From positions 6,460,001 to 6,524,000 of the forward strand of contig NZ_CP046401.1 in NCBI RefSeq assembly GCF_009762775.1: DNA of 64,000 bases, written 5' to 3'. The notes beneath the pieces were generated by a model, which was not told the origin of the DNA, searched no databases, and saw only the letters and a program-made list of their open reading frames with translations. This document shows, in pieces, positions 8,098 through 16,795 of the stretch; the first letter of the stretch is position 1; each line of letters starts with the position of its first letter. The DNA is from Maribellus comscasis (GTDB lineage Bacteria; Bacteroidota; Bacteroidia; Bacteroidales; Prolixibacteraceae). The position numbers were made by a program, and so were the translations under genes.

Positions 8098-9183
8098 TTA
8101 TTGATTTGGCCATTCGCCATTTGTTAAAGCTTTTGTTTGCAGCTTGGTCGGATCAATAACTACATGTTTTATCAGTTTTCTGTTCCATGTGTAGGTGATA
8201 TGAACCAGTCCATCTTCTGTTTGAATTACCGCCGGATAAGAATATTCACCATCTTTGTCGGAGTCATTTTCTAAAAGAACGGCAGCTTTCCAGTTAATAC
8301 CATCTTCCGAAACAGCAAAATTCAAAATATTCCGGTCTCCCCAGCTTTCTGATGGTTCAACATGATTATAAATTAAAACATGTCTGCCATCTTTCAACGT
8401 TACCGCATCGGTACCTGAATTGGGGTTTGGCAGAGAGGTCGGTTTTAATTTAGTCCAGGTCCTTCCATTATCCTCCGACCAGGCTGATACAATCATTTTA
8501 TTCTGACTTCTGCATAATATTTGCAGTTTTCCGTTCTCGTGAAAAAGAACGGATGGTTGAATTGCTCCAATATTATCAGTAAATTTCAAATTCTCGGAGC
8601 GTTCCCACGTTTTTCCATAATCAGATGTTATTTCCATGTGTACTTTCCATCCATCATGTTCGGAACTTGACGGGCATAACAACTCTCCGTTTTTTAACAA
8701 AACCGGTTTGTTTTTTATTGGTCCCACAATCTCTTCCGGAAGCCGAACCGGTTGCGACCATGTTTTCCCGTTATCAGAAGAAGTAACATATTCTCCCCAC
8801 CATTCACGTGGATTGGGACCCTCCTTATAGAATAAAATGATTCCATTTCCCGTATTAAAAAGAACCGGATTCCATGTGGGATAACGTAATGTTTTATGCT
8901 GAATGCCGTTGGCAACTTCAATAGGAGTTGTCCATTTCCCTTTGACAAAACGACTTATCCAAATTCCCACGTCAGGATGTTTTTCATGGGTTCCGCCAAA
9001 CCACGATGCAATCAATCCTCCTTCCATCTTTTCTATTGTTGAAGCATGACAACTTGGAAAAGATACGTCGCCACTTTGATAGATAAACTCTTCTTTTACA
9101 ATAGCATCCTTTCCGCTAAACGGTTGTTGTGCGGAAAGACTTGTAACCATAAAGAATGCAATTAGAAATGAATAGGTTTTCAT
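8098..9183 (-). CDS. Secreted sialidase-fold (BNR repeat) protein
   Basis: This 361-residue protein has a signal peptide ending SLSAQ. Three Asp-box motifs are visible (SSDNGKTW, TSDYGKTW, SEDNGRTW), and the C-terminal block SYPAVIQTEDGLVHITYTW is typical of the BNR_2 family. At the place where true GH33 sialidases have the Arg-containing F/Y-R-I-P motif, this protein has SFPSCHASTI. ASWFGGT, GPIKNKP and HASTI are shared with the lipoprotein at 28869. I therefore call the fold but not the sialidase activity. Only one base separates it from the upstream symporter gene, so it is in an operon with transporter and aldolase, which supports a role in sugar release for that transporter. Confidence 0.72.
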   Translation of the reverse strand: MKTYSFLIAFFMVTSLSAQQPFSGKDAIVKEEFIYQSGDVSFPSCHASTIEKMEGGLIASWFGGTHEKHPDVGIWISRFVKGKWTTPIEVANGIQHKTLRYPTWNPVLFNTGNGIILFYKEGPNPREWWGEYVTSSDNGKTWSQPVRLPEEIVGPIKNKPVLLKNGELLCPSSSEHDGWKVHMEITSDYGKTWERSENLKFTDNIGAIQPSVLFHENGKLQILCRSQNKMIVSAWSEDNGRTWTKLKPTSLPNPNSGTDAVTLKDGRHVLIYNHVEPSESWGDRNILNFAVSEDGINWKAAVLLENDSDKDGEYSYPAVIQTEDGLVHITYTWNRKLIKHVVIDPTKLQTKALTNGEWPNQ

Positions 9184-9184
9184 A

Positions 9185-10699
9185 TTACGATTGTTTTTGT
9201 TTACTGTTGTGTTTTCTTTTTCCCGAAGAAAGTTTCATTAAAATAAAACCAGTCAGGAAAATAACCAAAGTTCCGATAACAATGGTGAGATTGCTGTGGA
9301 ACGGGCTCTTAAATGCCAGCAGATTTCCTTCCGTAAAATAAAGTGGAGATAAACTCATCCAAACGATTACCAGAACGCCTATTATTACACCGATTGCAGC
9401 ATCCATATTATTGACTTTTTTCGATAGAAAGGCCAGTAGAAATAAACCCAACATACCACCGCTAAAAATAGAAGCAAGTGACCACCAGGCATCCAAAACA
9501 CTTTCAACGCCAACAAGCGACAGTGAAATAATAACTCCAAGCGCACCAAAAACTATGGAGGAAATATACAGCACTTTCATTTCAGATTTATCGTTTGTAT
9601 TTTTTTCGAAATAGCGCTGATAATAATCGGATAAAATAATGGTGGCAGTACTGTTAATACTCGTTGATACGGTACTCATTCCGGCTGCAAAAATAGCTGC
9701 TATCAGAAGTCCGGTAATTCCGCGTGGCATTCCGTTAACGATAAAATGTGGAAACACTTTGTCTCCGGTACCTGCAACTTTTAGTTCAGCAGGCAACAAA
9801 TCGGGTTGAGCCGTATAATAAGAGTAAAGCGCTGTTCCGATGTAAAAGAAAATGAGTGATACAGGTAAGTACAACAACGCACCAAACATAGCTGACGATT
9901 TTGCCTTCTTTTCGGTGCTGGTTGTCATATAACGTTGTACAAAATTTTGATCTATCCCGTAATTCTGCAGATTGATAAACAATCCGTAAATAAGTACAAC
10001 CCAAAAAGTGGATTCGGAAACACTTGCACCGAAGCTACCAAGACTAAATTTATTATTGGCAGCAGCAATTTCAAAAACCTGAGACGGACCTTCGGGCATA
10101 GAAAATGTTAGGATGGCAGCACAGGCAATTGCACCAACTACAAGAATAATTCCCTGAATTGCATCGGTCCAAACCACAGCCTGGATTCCTCCCAGCATAG
10201 AATAAGCCGTTACAGCAATTCCTGTTACTATAATTATTGTTTTAATATTCCATCCAAACAAAGCGTTTAACGGCAATGCCAACAGCAACAATATAGCTCC
10301 TGTTCGCATTAGCTGAGTTAAAATGTAACAGATTGAAGCATAAATTCGTGCCCAGGTACCAAATCTTACTTCCAGGTAATTATACGCCGAGATACTTCCC
10401 AGATTTCGATATAGCGGAACAAAAAACTTTACTGCTAAAATCGCAGCAATTGGAATGGCAAAACTAAAAACCAGAGCATTCCAGTCGCTCATATAAGCTT
10501 TCCCCGGTAGTGCAAGAAAACTTATGCTGCTTACAAAAGTTGCAAAAATAGACATGCCCACCACCCACGAAGGAAGTGCACCACCACCTGATGTAAACTG
10601 GCTTGATGTTTTGTTTTTAAAGTAGAAGCTTGCTCCAAATAAAACATTTCCAACGGTAATAATAAAAAATACAATTAGGTCAATTAGTGGCAGATTCAT
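9185..10699 (-). CDS. Sodium:solute symporter family transporter
   Basis: The protein has 504 residues and about thirteen hydrophobic segments spread over the whole chain, as in the SSS (SLC5) family. Supporting features are ASSISFLALPGKAYMSDW-like sequence in the first helices, GIDQNFVQRYMTTSTEKKA (the conserved D-Q-x3-Q-R-x5 loop of sugar/sialate symporters), and the AIFAAGMSTVSTSINSTAT segment whose Ser/Thr residues correspond to the second sodium site. The C-terminus is basic and cytoplasmic. The stop of the upstream aldolase gene lies 3 bp away. It is likely the inner-membrane importer for the sugar handled by the adjacent aldolase. Specificity cannot be read from sequence alone. Confidence 0.88.
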   Translation of the reverse strand: MNLPLIDLIVFFIITVGNVLFGASFYFKNKTSSQFTSGGGALPSWVVGMSIFATFVSSISFLALPGKAYMSDWNALVFSFAIPIAAILAVKFFVPLYRNLGSISAYNYLEVRFGTWARIYASICYILTQLMRTGAILLLLALPLNALFGWNIKTIIIVTGIAVTAYSMLGGIQAVVWTDAIQGIILVVGAIACAAILTFSMPEGPSQVFEIAAANNKFSLGSFGASVSESTFWVVLIYGLFINLQNYGIDQNFVQRYMTTSTEKKAKSSAMFGALLYLPVSLIFFYIGTALYSYYTAQPDLLPAELKVAGTGDKVFPHFIVNGMPRGITGLLIAAIFAAGMSTVSTSINSTATIILSDYYQRYFEKNTNDKSEMKVLYISSIVFGALGVIISLSLVGVESVLDAWWSLASIFSGGMLGLFLLAFLSKKVNNMDAAIGVIIGVLVIVWMSLSPLYFTEGNLLAFKSPFHSNLTIVIGTLVIFLTGFILMKLSSGKRKHNSKQKQS

Positions 10700-10702
10700 T
10701 TA

Positions 10703-11647
10703 TTATGTAGTTTTTAAGGTATTAAATTCGGCCTTAATTTCCGGATACGTTTCAATCAATTCATGTAAATTTGTTCTCAATAAATCACACTCCTTTTTTT
10801 CAAAACGTTCAAAAGGCTGGGCAACAAAATCATCACAAATTCCTATCACAGACAAAGCACATTTAATACTTTTTATATATTTTGAATTGTCTTTACCAAT
10901 ATTATATATTTTTTTCTCAATTTGAATGACAATTTCCCTAAGCTTTGAAATTTTATTTAAATCATTGTTCACAGCGGCTTCGTATAAATTCACAAATATT
11001 TTTGGAAAAATATTTGCTCCGCCTGGAACTGCGCCTTTCCCTCCGAATGTAACCGACTCGGGCAGAAATAGTTCTGTTCCGCATATGACCGAAAAATCAG
11101 GATTGTTTTTAAATGCTTCCTGAAGTGCATAAAGGTATCCCATGTCTCCGGAGCTATCTTTAATACCTATTGCACCGAGTTGGTAGGCAGCTTTTACTGT
11201 TTCAACCGACATATGCATTTTGGTACAGCCTGGCATGTTATACAATAAAAAAGGTAAAGGTAGTTTTGGAGTAAGATAGTTAAGGTAATTTACAAATTCC
11301 TGTTGTGACATTGGTAAATAATAAGGCGTGGAAATTACCAAAGCATCGGCTCCCGATTTTTTTGCAACAGCAGCCATTTCAAGAGAACCTCTTACTGAGG
11401 TATCTGTAATACCAACCACAACAGGTACCCTATTATTGATTATCAAACATGCTTTTTCAATAAATTCTTTTCGGACTTGATAACTTAAGCTTGTCGCTTC
11501 TCCTGTTGTTCCCAAAAGAAATATTCCGTGCACTCCACCGGCTACTATGTGTTCGATAAGTTGCTTCAATCCCTGTTCATCAATTTCATTCTCGTTTTTT
11601 AGCGGAGTGACAATTGGAGGAATTATCCCATGTAGATCTATGTTCAT
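10703..11647 (-). CDS. DapA/NanA-family (dihydrodipicolinate synthase fold) aldolase
   Basis: This 314-residue TIM-barrel lyase has the family landmarks GTTGE (46-50), the catalytic Tyr in LLYNMPG (Y136) and the Schiff-base Lys in GIKDSSGD (K163). The residue matching Arg138 of E. coli dihydrodipicolinate synthase (YNVPSR) is Cys141 here (YNMPGC), which argues against lysine biosynthesis. The N-acetylneuraminate lyase signatures are also not clear. With a symporter and a sialidase-fold protein downstream, I infer a pyruvate-dependent aldolase or dehydratase acting on an imported sugar acid. It is first in the minus-strand operon, divergent from the AraC regulator. Confidence 0.85.
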   Translation of the reverse strand: MNIDLHGIIPPIVTPLKNENEIDEQGLKQLIEHIVAGGVHGIFLLGTTGEATSLSYQVRKEFIEKACLIINNRVPVVVGITDTSVRGSLEMAAVAKKSGADALVISTPYYLPMSQQEFVNYLNYLTPKLPLPFLLYNMPGCTKMHMSVETVKAAYQLGAIGIKDSSGDMGYLYALQEAFKNNPDFSVICGTELFLPESVTFGGKGAVPGGANIFPKIFVNLYEAAVNNDLNKISKLREIVIQIEKKIYNIGKDNSKYIKSIKCALSVIGICDDFVAQPFERFEKKECDLLRTNLHELIETYPEIKAEFNTLKTT

Positions 11648-11828
11648 TTGATTAATGTTGAGTTATTGTAAGTAATTCAGTTGGTTATCTGATTGCTCAT
11701 TAATTTATACAAAGGAAGTCGTAAAAAGAGCATTTTGCTTCTTGTATATTGTTCTATTTACATTGAATTTTGACTTAAAATTAAAACATTCGTATTATAT
11801 TTACGTTTTATGGTTAAAAATATTTACA

Positions 11829-12680
11829 GTGGAATTTGTATACGAGAAAATTTTTGTCCCCAACAAGCACTCGTTTATTACGCGACGTTTAAAGATGGAT
11901 CCGGACTCAGAAAAGATTCATTCTCACAAAAATTATGAGTTGAATTTAATTACAGCAGGCTCGGGACGAAGAATTGTGGGAAATCACATTTCAAGTTACA
12001 CATCCGGAGATTTGGTTTTGCTGGGGCCCAATATTTCGCATTGCTGGGAGGTTCTTGAACATGAAAAGGATGTTGATCCGGAATGTGTTGTTACCCATTT
12101 TTATGAAAACATAATCAGTTCTGATTTTTTTAATATCCCTGAATTGGAAGATGTTGTGGATTTGTTAAAAAAAGCACACAGTGGTATTTTGTTTAAAGGA
12201 CCCAAAACAGAGAAGGTTGCGGCCACACTTAAAAGAATGGTTGAACTAAAAGGCCTTGAAAGGTACATCTTATTGTTAAAAGTTTTTAGTCTTTTGCTAA
12301 AGATTGACGATCGTGAATATCTGGCCCTTCCTTCTGCTATGCCAAATACCTACGACAAAGACCGGGAACAAATAGACAAAATATACGAATATGTTTTTCA
12401 GAATGTACAGGAAGGTATAAACCTGCAAGATGCCGCTAAACTGGTTTATATGGAACCGAGCTCTTTTTGCAGGTATTTTAAAAAGAAAACCAGCCAGACT
12501 TTTATGGAATATGTAAAAAGTGTTCGAATAGGAATTGCTGCAAAATTACTTGCTGAAACAGATAAGCCTGTCACACATATTTGCTACGAATGCGGTTATA
12601 ATAACCTGGCTAATTTTAATCATTATTTTAAGGTGATAATGAAAAAAACACCATCAGAATACCGAAAAGATTTTAAATAG
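11829..12680 (+). CDS. AraC-family transcriptional regulator with N-terminal cupin-like domain
   Basis: I place the start at GTG 11829 (VEFVYEKIFVPNKHSF, giving 283 residues). Extending further upstream to the TTG at 11742 adds 29 residues of low-complexity hydrophobic sequence that fits the promoter region better. The N-terminal half resembles an AraC-type ligand-binding cupin (HSHKNYELNLITAGSGRRIVG, LVLLGPNISHCWE). The C-terminal 100 residues hold two helix-turn-helix motifs, INLQDAAKLVYMEPSSFCRYFKKK and THICYECGYNNLANFNHYFK, ending with TPSEYRKDF. It is divergent from the aldolase/symporter operon, with 181 bp between the starts, so it is the likely regulator of that operon in response to a sugar. 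Confidence 0.88.
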   Translation: MEFVYEKIFVPNKHSFITRRLKMDPDSEKIHSHKNYELNLITAGSGRRIVGNHISSYTSGDLVLLGPNISHCWEVLEHEKDVDPECVVTHFYENIISSDFFNIPELEDVVDLLKKAHSGILFKGPKTEKVAATLKRMVELKGLERYILLLKVFSLLLKIDDREYLALPSAMPNTYDKDREQIDKIYEYVFQNVQEGINLQDAAKLVYMEPSSFCRYFKKKTSQTFMEYVKSVRIGIAAKLLAETDKPVTHICYECGYNNLANFNHYFKVIMKKTPSEYRKDFK

Positions 12681-13029
12681 ATTACAATATCTTTAGTTCG
12701 TTTCCCCTAAATTTTTTCCCGGAAAATTACATAAGTGGAAATAAATATTGAGAACTAAATTAAAATAGAAAAGTCAATATTGTATTGAAAATAGCCAACA
12801 ATTGTGAGGCAAAAGTTGACTTTCTCCCGTTATTTTGATAGTATATTGATTTGTAGAAATCTTTTATGCTATTAAAAAATATCGCTGGCTGATATTTGTT
12901 TTTTGTAGTAGCATTTTTTAAGGAAATTCAAAAATCGGTCTTAGCTGTTGTTTATGAATCCAAATCCCAAAAACATCAGTGATAAATTGTCAAAAAAATA
13001 AAGTGGCAGACGGCTTTTAATAAAGAAGA
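12681..13029. other. Intergenic region, no gene recognised
   Basis: This AT-rich stretch between the AraC gene and the rhamnoside locus contains no supported coding frame. It likely holds the promoter of the locus starting at 13165. A TTGACT, 17 bases, TAGTAT arrangement at 12816-12844 resembles a proteobacterial sigma-70 promoter, but the main Bacteroidota sigma factor uses different boxes, and I do not rely on it. Confidence 0.5.
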
Positions 13030-13149
13030 ATGTGTTCGGAACAAAATAGCACTATCTCTGATGATAAGAAATTGAAAGATGTAATTTTTACAATTAAAAA
13101 AATGAACTACACGTTAGAAATTCCTCCGATGCAAAACAGGCAACAATAA
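13030..13149 (+). CDS. Possible 39-residue small ORF upstream of aldolase
   Basis: ATG at 13030 opens a 39-codon frame with a composition that could be coding (starts MCSEQNSTISDDKKLKDV, ends in MQNRQQ). It stops 15 bp before the aldolase ATG. It has no signal peptide and I recognise no family. It could be a leader peptide, a remnant of a larger gene, or chance. Confidence 0.2.
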   Translation: MCSEQNSTISDDKKLKDVIFTIKKMNYTLEIPPMQNRQQ

Positions 13150-13164
13150 TTTAAACCTGAAAAA

Positions 13165-13974
13165 ATGAAAAAATTGCTGCTGGCTAAAATAAAAAGAGGA
13201 GATAATATATACGGAACTTGTATATCCTCTTTTTCACCACTTTGGAGTAAAGGCGCAAAAAATGCAAAACTCGATTTTGTTTTTCTTGATACGGAGCACA
13301 TCCCTTTGGAAAGAATGGAAGTTGCAAATTTATGCCAATTGTACTCTGCTTTAGGAATTGCACCTATAGTCCGGATTCCGTCTCCCGAACCGATTTTGGC
13401 TTGTCAGATGATTGATGCCGGGGCTGAAGGAGTCCTGGCCCCATATATTGAAAACAGGCAACAGGTAAAAGAGCTGGTCGGGGCTTTAAAATACCGACCA
13501 TTAAAAGGAGAAAAATTACAGGAGGTGCTTGAAAGTCCGGCGGTATTAAAACCTGATTTAAAGGAGTATCTTGCCAACTACAATCAAGGCAACATCTGTC
13601 TTATTAATATTGAAAGTATGCCGGCATTTGAAAAATTGGATGAGCTGCTAAATGTTTCAGGAGTAGATGCTGTTTTTATTGGTCCGCACGACTTATCCGT
13701 GAGTATGGGGATTCCCGAACAATATGACCATCCTGAATTTGAAAAAGTGGTTCAGTTTGTTATTCAAAGATGCCGTGAGAGGAATGTGGCTGTTGGCATT
13801 CATTTTTCAGAAACGCCCGACAGGCAGATTAGATGGGTAAAAGAAGGAGCGAATATTGTTATGCATAGTTCGGATATAGCTATATTCTCGCAGCAGCTAT
13901 TAAAAGATATAAACAGAATAAGAGAAAGCTGCGGAGAAGAGACAAATCGTTCGTCGGAAGATTTAATTGTGTAA
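13165..13974 (+). CDS. HpcH/HpaI-family aldolase (2-keto-3-deoxy-sugar-acid type)
   Basis: This 269-residue class II pyruvate aldolase has the landmarks in order: DTEH with the catalytic His45, IVRIP with Arg70 (the same numbers as in E. coli HpaI), INIESMPA with the metal-ligand Glu, and VDAVFIGPHDLSVSMGIP with the metal-ligand Asp. The family cleaves 2-keto-3-deoxy acids, releasing pyruvate; one member, RhmA, acts on 2-keto-3-deoxy-L-rhamnonate. The alpha-L-rhamnosidase 11 bp downstream makes a rhamnonate-type substrate plausible, but rhamnose dehydrogenase, lactonase and dehydratase genes are not in the window. The loop KYRPLKGEKLQEVLES differs from the usual Y-P-P-G-R-G sequence, so specificity may be altered. 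Confidence 0.85.
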   Translation: MKKLLLAKIKRGDNIYGTCISSFSPLWSKGAKNAKLDFVFLDTEHIPLERMEVANLCQLYSALGIAPIVRIPSPEPILACQMIDAGAEGVLAPYIENRQQVKELVGALKYRPLKGEKLQEVLESPAVLKPDLKEYLANYNQGNICLINIESMPAFEKLDELLNVSGVDAVFIGPHDLSVSMGIPEQYDHPEFEKVVQFVIQRCRERNVAVGIHFSETPDRQIRWVKEGANIVMHSSDIAIFSQQLLKDINRIRESCGEETNRSSEDLIV

Positions 13975-13985
13975 CTGTAAGAAAA

Positions 13986-16736
13986 ATGAAAAGAAATATT
14001 TTCATCTTTTTTGTTTTTATTATCGTGTTTTTCGCCTGTTCTGAAAAGCAAAAGAAAGGTTTTTCTTTTGAGAAAATGTTGGTTGAAAACATTGTACAAC
14101 CCATTAACATCGATGTGCAACAGCCTCATTTTTCATGGGTTATTTCTTCATCCGAACGCAATCATGAACAAACGGCTTATCAGATATTACTGGCTTCATC
14201 GAAAGAAATGTTGGAAAACAACAAAGCTGATATTTGGGATTCTGAAAAAACAAAATCTGTTGAGACCATTCAGCACAAACTTCAGAACGCGAAGTTAAAA
14301 TCTAATCAGAAGTATTATTGGAAAGCTGTGGTTTGGGATAATCGGGGCGCAAAGCTGGAAAGCCAGGTTGATTCCTTCGAAACGGCTTTTTTACAAAATG
14401 GTGACTGGCAGGCTCAATGGATTGGGAAAGAAAATGCTGTTGATACGGTTTTGGAAAAAGGTTTTATAATTGAAGAAAAGAATAATAAAGCGGAAATAGA
14501 AGCGATTGAGTATTCCGGTCAGTCGCTTTTATTGCGAAAGGAAGTAGAGCTTCCTCGTAAAATTAAGTTGGCTAAAGCATTTGTTACCGGCGTGGGATTT
14601 TATGAATTTTTTATCAATGGAAAGCGGGTCGGAGATCATGTGCTCGATCCGGCAAAAACGCCATACCATAAAGAGATTCTTTACAGCACCTATGACGTGA
14701 CAGATTTGTTGCATGAAGGGAAAAATGCTTTTGGAATTCATTTGGGAAACGGTTGGCATAATCCTTATAAAAAGTGGTGGAAACAATATCGTATGCAGTG
14801 GTTTGGCCCTAAAAAGGCATTTGCCCAAATAGAAATCAGTTACGCCGATGGTTCTGTTGAAACCATAAAAACAGACAAGAGCTGGAGCTGCTCTGATGGA
14901 CCGGTAGTATTTAACTGTATTTACGATGGTGAAATTTATGACGCAAATCTGGAAAAAGCGGGCTGGGCAACTGCGGGTTTTGATGATTCATCGTGGAAAA
15001 AAGTGAGTGTTTTTCATCCTGGAAATATTTCGTTGAAATCGCAAAACATGCCAGCCATAAAAGTGACTCAAACTATTCAACCGACGGAAATTTCAGGCAA
15101 CCAAAACAATTCCCGAACGTTTGATATGGGCCAAAATTTTACAGGTTGGGTACGCGTCAAAGTTCGTGGAGAAAAAGGGACAAAAATTAAAATACGTTTT
15201 GCCGAAGATATTCACGAGGATGGAACAATTGACGATACCAGCAACGAACATGCTAAAGCAACAGCTGAATATATTTTGAAAGGCGAAGGAACGGAAACTT
15301 ATGAACCGCATTTTACTTATTTTGGGTTTAAATATGTGGAAGTCTCCTCAGAGGAAGGTTTGTTAAATCTGGATGAAATTACCGGTTGTGTGGTGCATTC
15401 CGATAACCGTCAAGTTGGGTATTTTGAATGCAGCGATTCTTTGGTAAATAAAATTCATCGGGCAACTGTTTGGTCTCAAAAAAGTAACATGCTTGGTTAT
15501 CCTATGGATTGCCCTCAGCGCGATGAGCGGCTTGGGTGGTTCGGTGATGCTCAGGTAACCGCCGAAGAAGCCATGTTTAATTTTGATATGGCTGGATTTT
15601 TTAAAAATTGGTTCAGGGGAATTCAACTCAATCAGGATAAAGAAACGGGCGATCTTCCCATTATTTCGCCACAACCATATATTTGGGATGAAGGTATTGA
15701 GTGGAGCAGTACATACATAATTATGCTTTGGCAATATTATACCTGGTATAATGACAAACAAATTCTGGCTGAGCATTATCCAACCATGAAACGTTACATG
15801 CAATTTCTCGACAGCCTTGCAACCGATTATATTTTGCCGTCGGGGTGGATTGGCGACTGGGGGAGTTTGGTCGAAGGGTGGAAAGAAGGCCAGCCTGAAT
15901 CTGTGCCAACTGCGTTTTATTATTTTAACGCAACGATTTTGTCGAAGGTAGCCGGAGTTTTAGGAAATTCTTCGGATCAAAAATATTTTTCCAACCAGGC
16001 TGGAAAAATTAAACAAGCCTATAATCAAAATTATTTTCACTCAGAAACAGGAAATTACAATAACGGCAGCCAGATGGCGAATGCTTTCCCGCTTTTCCTG
16101 GGAATCGTTCCTGAGAATGAGCAACAAAAGGCACTGGAGAATTTGGTGCACGACATCGAAGTTAATAATCAAAACCACCTGACAACCGGTGTTTTGGGAA
16201 CGAAATACATGCCCGAAGCGCTCGCGCAAATGGGACGGCCTGATGTCGCATGGAATATTATTACTCAAAAAACATATCCCAGCTGGAATAGCATGATGGA
16301 AAAATATACCACGGTCTGCGAATTCTGGACCTTAAAGCAGTCGAAAAATCATGTAATGATGGGAAGTATTGATGCCTGGTTTTACAAGTACATCGCCGGA
16401 ATTCAGCAGAAGGCAAATTGTTTGGCATTTAGCTCATTTACCATTAAACCAAATTTGCTTGAAGGATTAACATATGCCAAAGCAAGCACGGAAACCTTGC
16501 GCGGAAAAATTGCCGTTGATTGGAGAAAGCAACCGGATATTTTTTCAATGAATGTAGAAGTTCCGTTTAATACCTCGGCAACGGTTTTCATTCCCGGAGC
16601 GAAAAAAGATAAATTATTTGAAAATGAAACGACGCTGGAAAATGCAGATGATGTTACATATGTAGGTTACCAAGATGGGAGGCATGTATTGAAGATTAGT
16701 TCAGGTAGTTATGCTTTTCTTTTAAAAAAAAGCTGA
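13986..16736 (+). CDS. Alpha-L-rhamnosidase (GH78) lipoprotein
   Basis: This 916-residue protein has lipobox FFAC (Cys18), so it is anchored on a membrane surface. The N-terminal beta-sandwich (LVENIVQPINIDVQQPHFSW, then YQILLAS) and the galactose-binding-like domain (FVTGVGFYEFFINGKRVGDHVLDPAKTPY) are typical of GH78. The (alpha/alpha)6 catalytic domain contains MDCPQRDERLGWFGDAQ around residues 505-521, with the acidic catalytic cluster, and a late GSIDAWFYKYIAGIQ block; a C-terminal beta-sandwich follows. Length and motif order match intact family members. It hydrolyses terminal alpha-L-rhamnose from glycans. It lies between the KDR-type aldolase and the DUF1349 gene in one likely operon. 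Confidence 0.93.
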   Translation: MKRNIFIFFVFIIVFFACSEKQKKGFSFEKMLVENIVQPINIDVQQPHFSWVISSSERNHEQTAYQILLASSKEMLENNKADIWDSEKTKSVETIQHKLQNAKLKSNQKYYWKAVVWDNRGAKLESQVDSFETAFLQNGDWQAQWIGKENAVDTVLEKGFIIEEKNNKAEIEAIEYSGQSLLLRKEVELPRKIKLAKAFVTGVGFYEFFINGKRVGDHVLDPAKTPYHKEILYSTYDVTDLLHEGKNAFGIHLGNGWHNPYKKWWKQYRMQWFGPKKAFAQIEISYADGSVETIKTDKSWSCSDGPVVFNCIYDGEIYDANLEKAGWATAGFDDSSWKKVSVFHPGNISLKSQNMPAIKVTQTIQPTEISGNQNNSRTFDMGQNFTGWVRVKVRGEKGTKIKIRFAEDIHEDGTIDDTSNEHAKATAEYILKGEGTETYEPHFTYFGFKYVEVSSEEGLLNLDEITGCVVHSDNRQVGYFECSDSLVNKIHRATVWSQKSNMLGYPMDCPQRDERLGWFGDAQVTAEEAMFNFDMAGFFKNWFRGIQLNQDKETGDLPIISPQPYIWDEGIEWSSTYIIMLWQYYTWYNDKQILAEHYPTMKRYMQFLDSLATDYILPSGWIGDWGSLVEGWKEGQPESVPTAFYYFNATILSKVAGVLGNSSDQKYFSNQAGKIKQAYNQNYFHSETGNYNNGSQMANAFPLFLGIVPENEQQKALENLVHDIEVNNQNHLTTGVLGTKYMPEALAQMGRPDVAWNIITQKTYPSWNSMMEKYTTVCEFWTLKQSKNHVMMGSIDAWFYKYIAGIQQKANCLAFSSFTIKPNLLEGLTYAKASTETLRGKIAVDWRKQPDIFSMNVEVPFNTSATVFIPGAKKDKLFENETTLENADDVTYVGYQDGRHVLKISSGSYAFLLKKS

Positions 16737-16795
16737 TGTATAGAGTCAGGATGAACAACTACTCTAAAAGAATTTGAAAATTTAAATATTTAGAT

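Noticed and set aside
8098..9183. Firm call as GH33 sialidase
   Set aside because: Asp boxes alone show the fold. The arginine motif expected near the N-terminus of GH33 is absent.
10703..11647. Call as dapA (lysine biosynthesis)
   Set aside because: Arg138 equivalent is Cys, and the gene is in a transporter operon for sugars.
12816..12844. TTGACT, 17 bases, TAGTAT promoter-like sequence
   Set aside because: This fits the proteobacterial sigma-70 consensus, but Bacteroidota use a different primary promoter, and in AT-rich DNA such a match is expected by chance.
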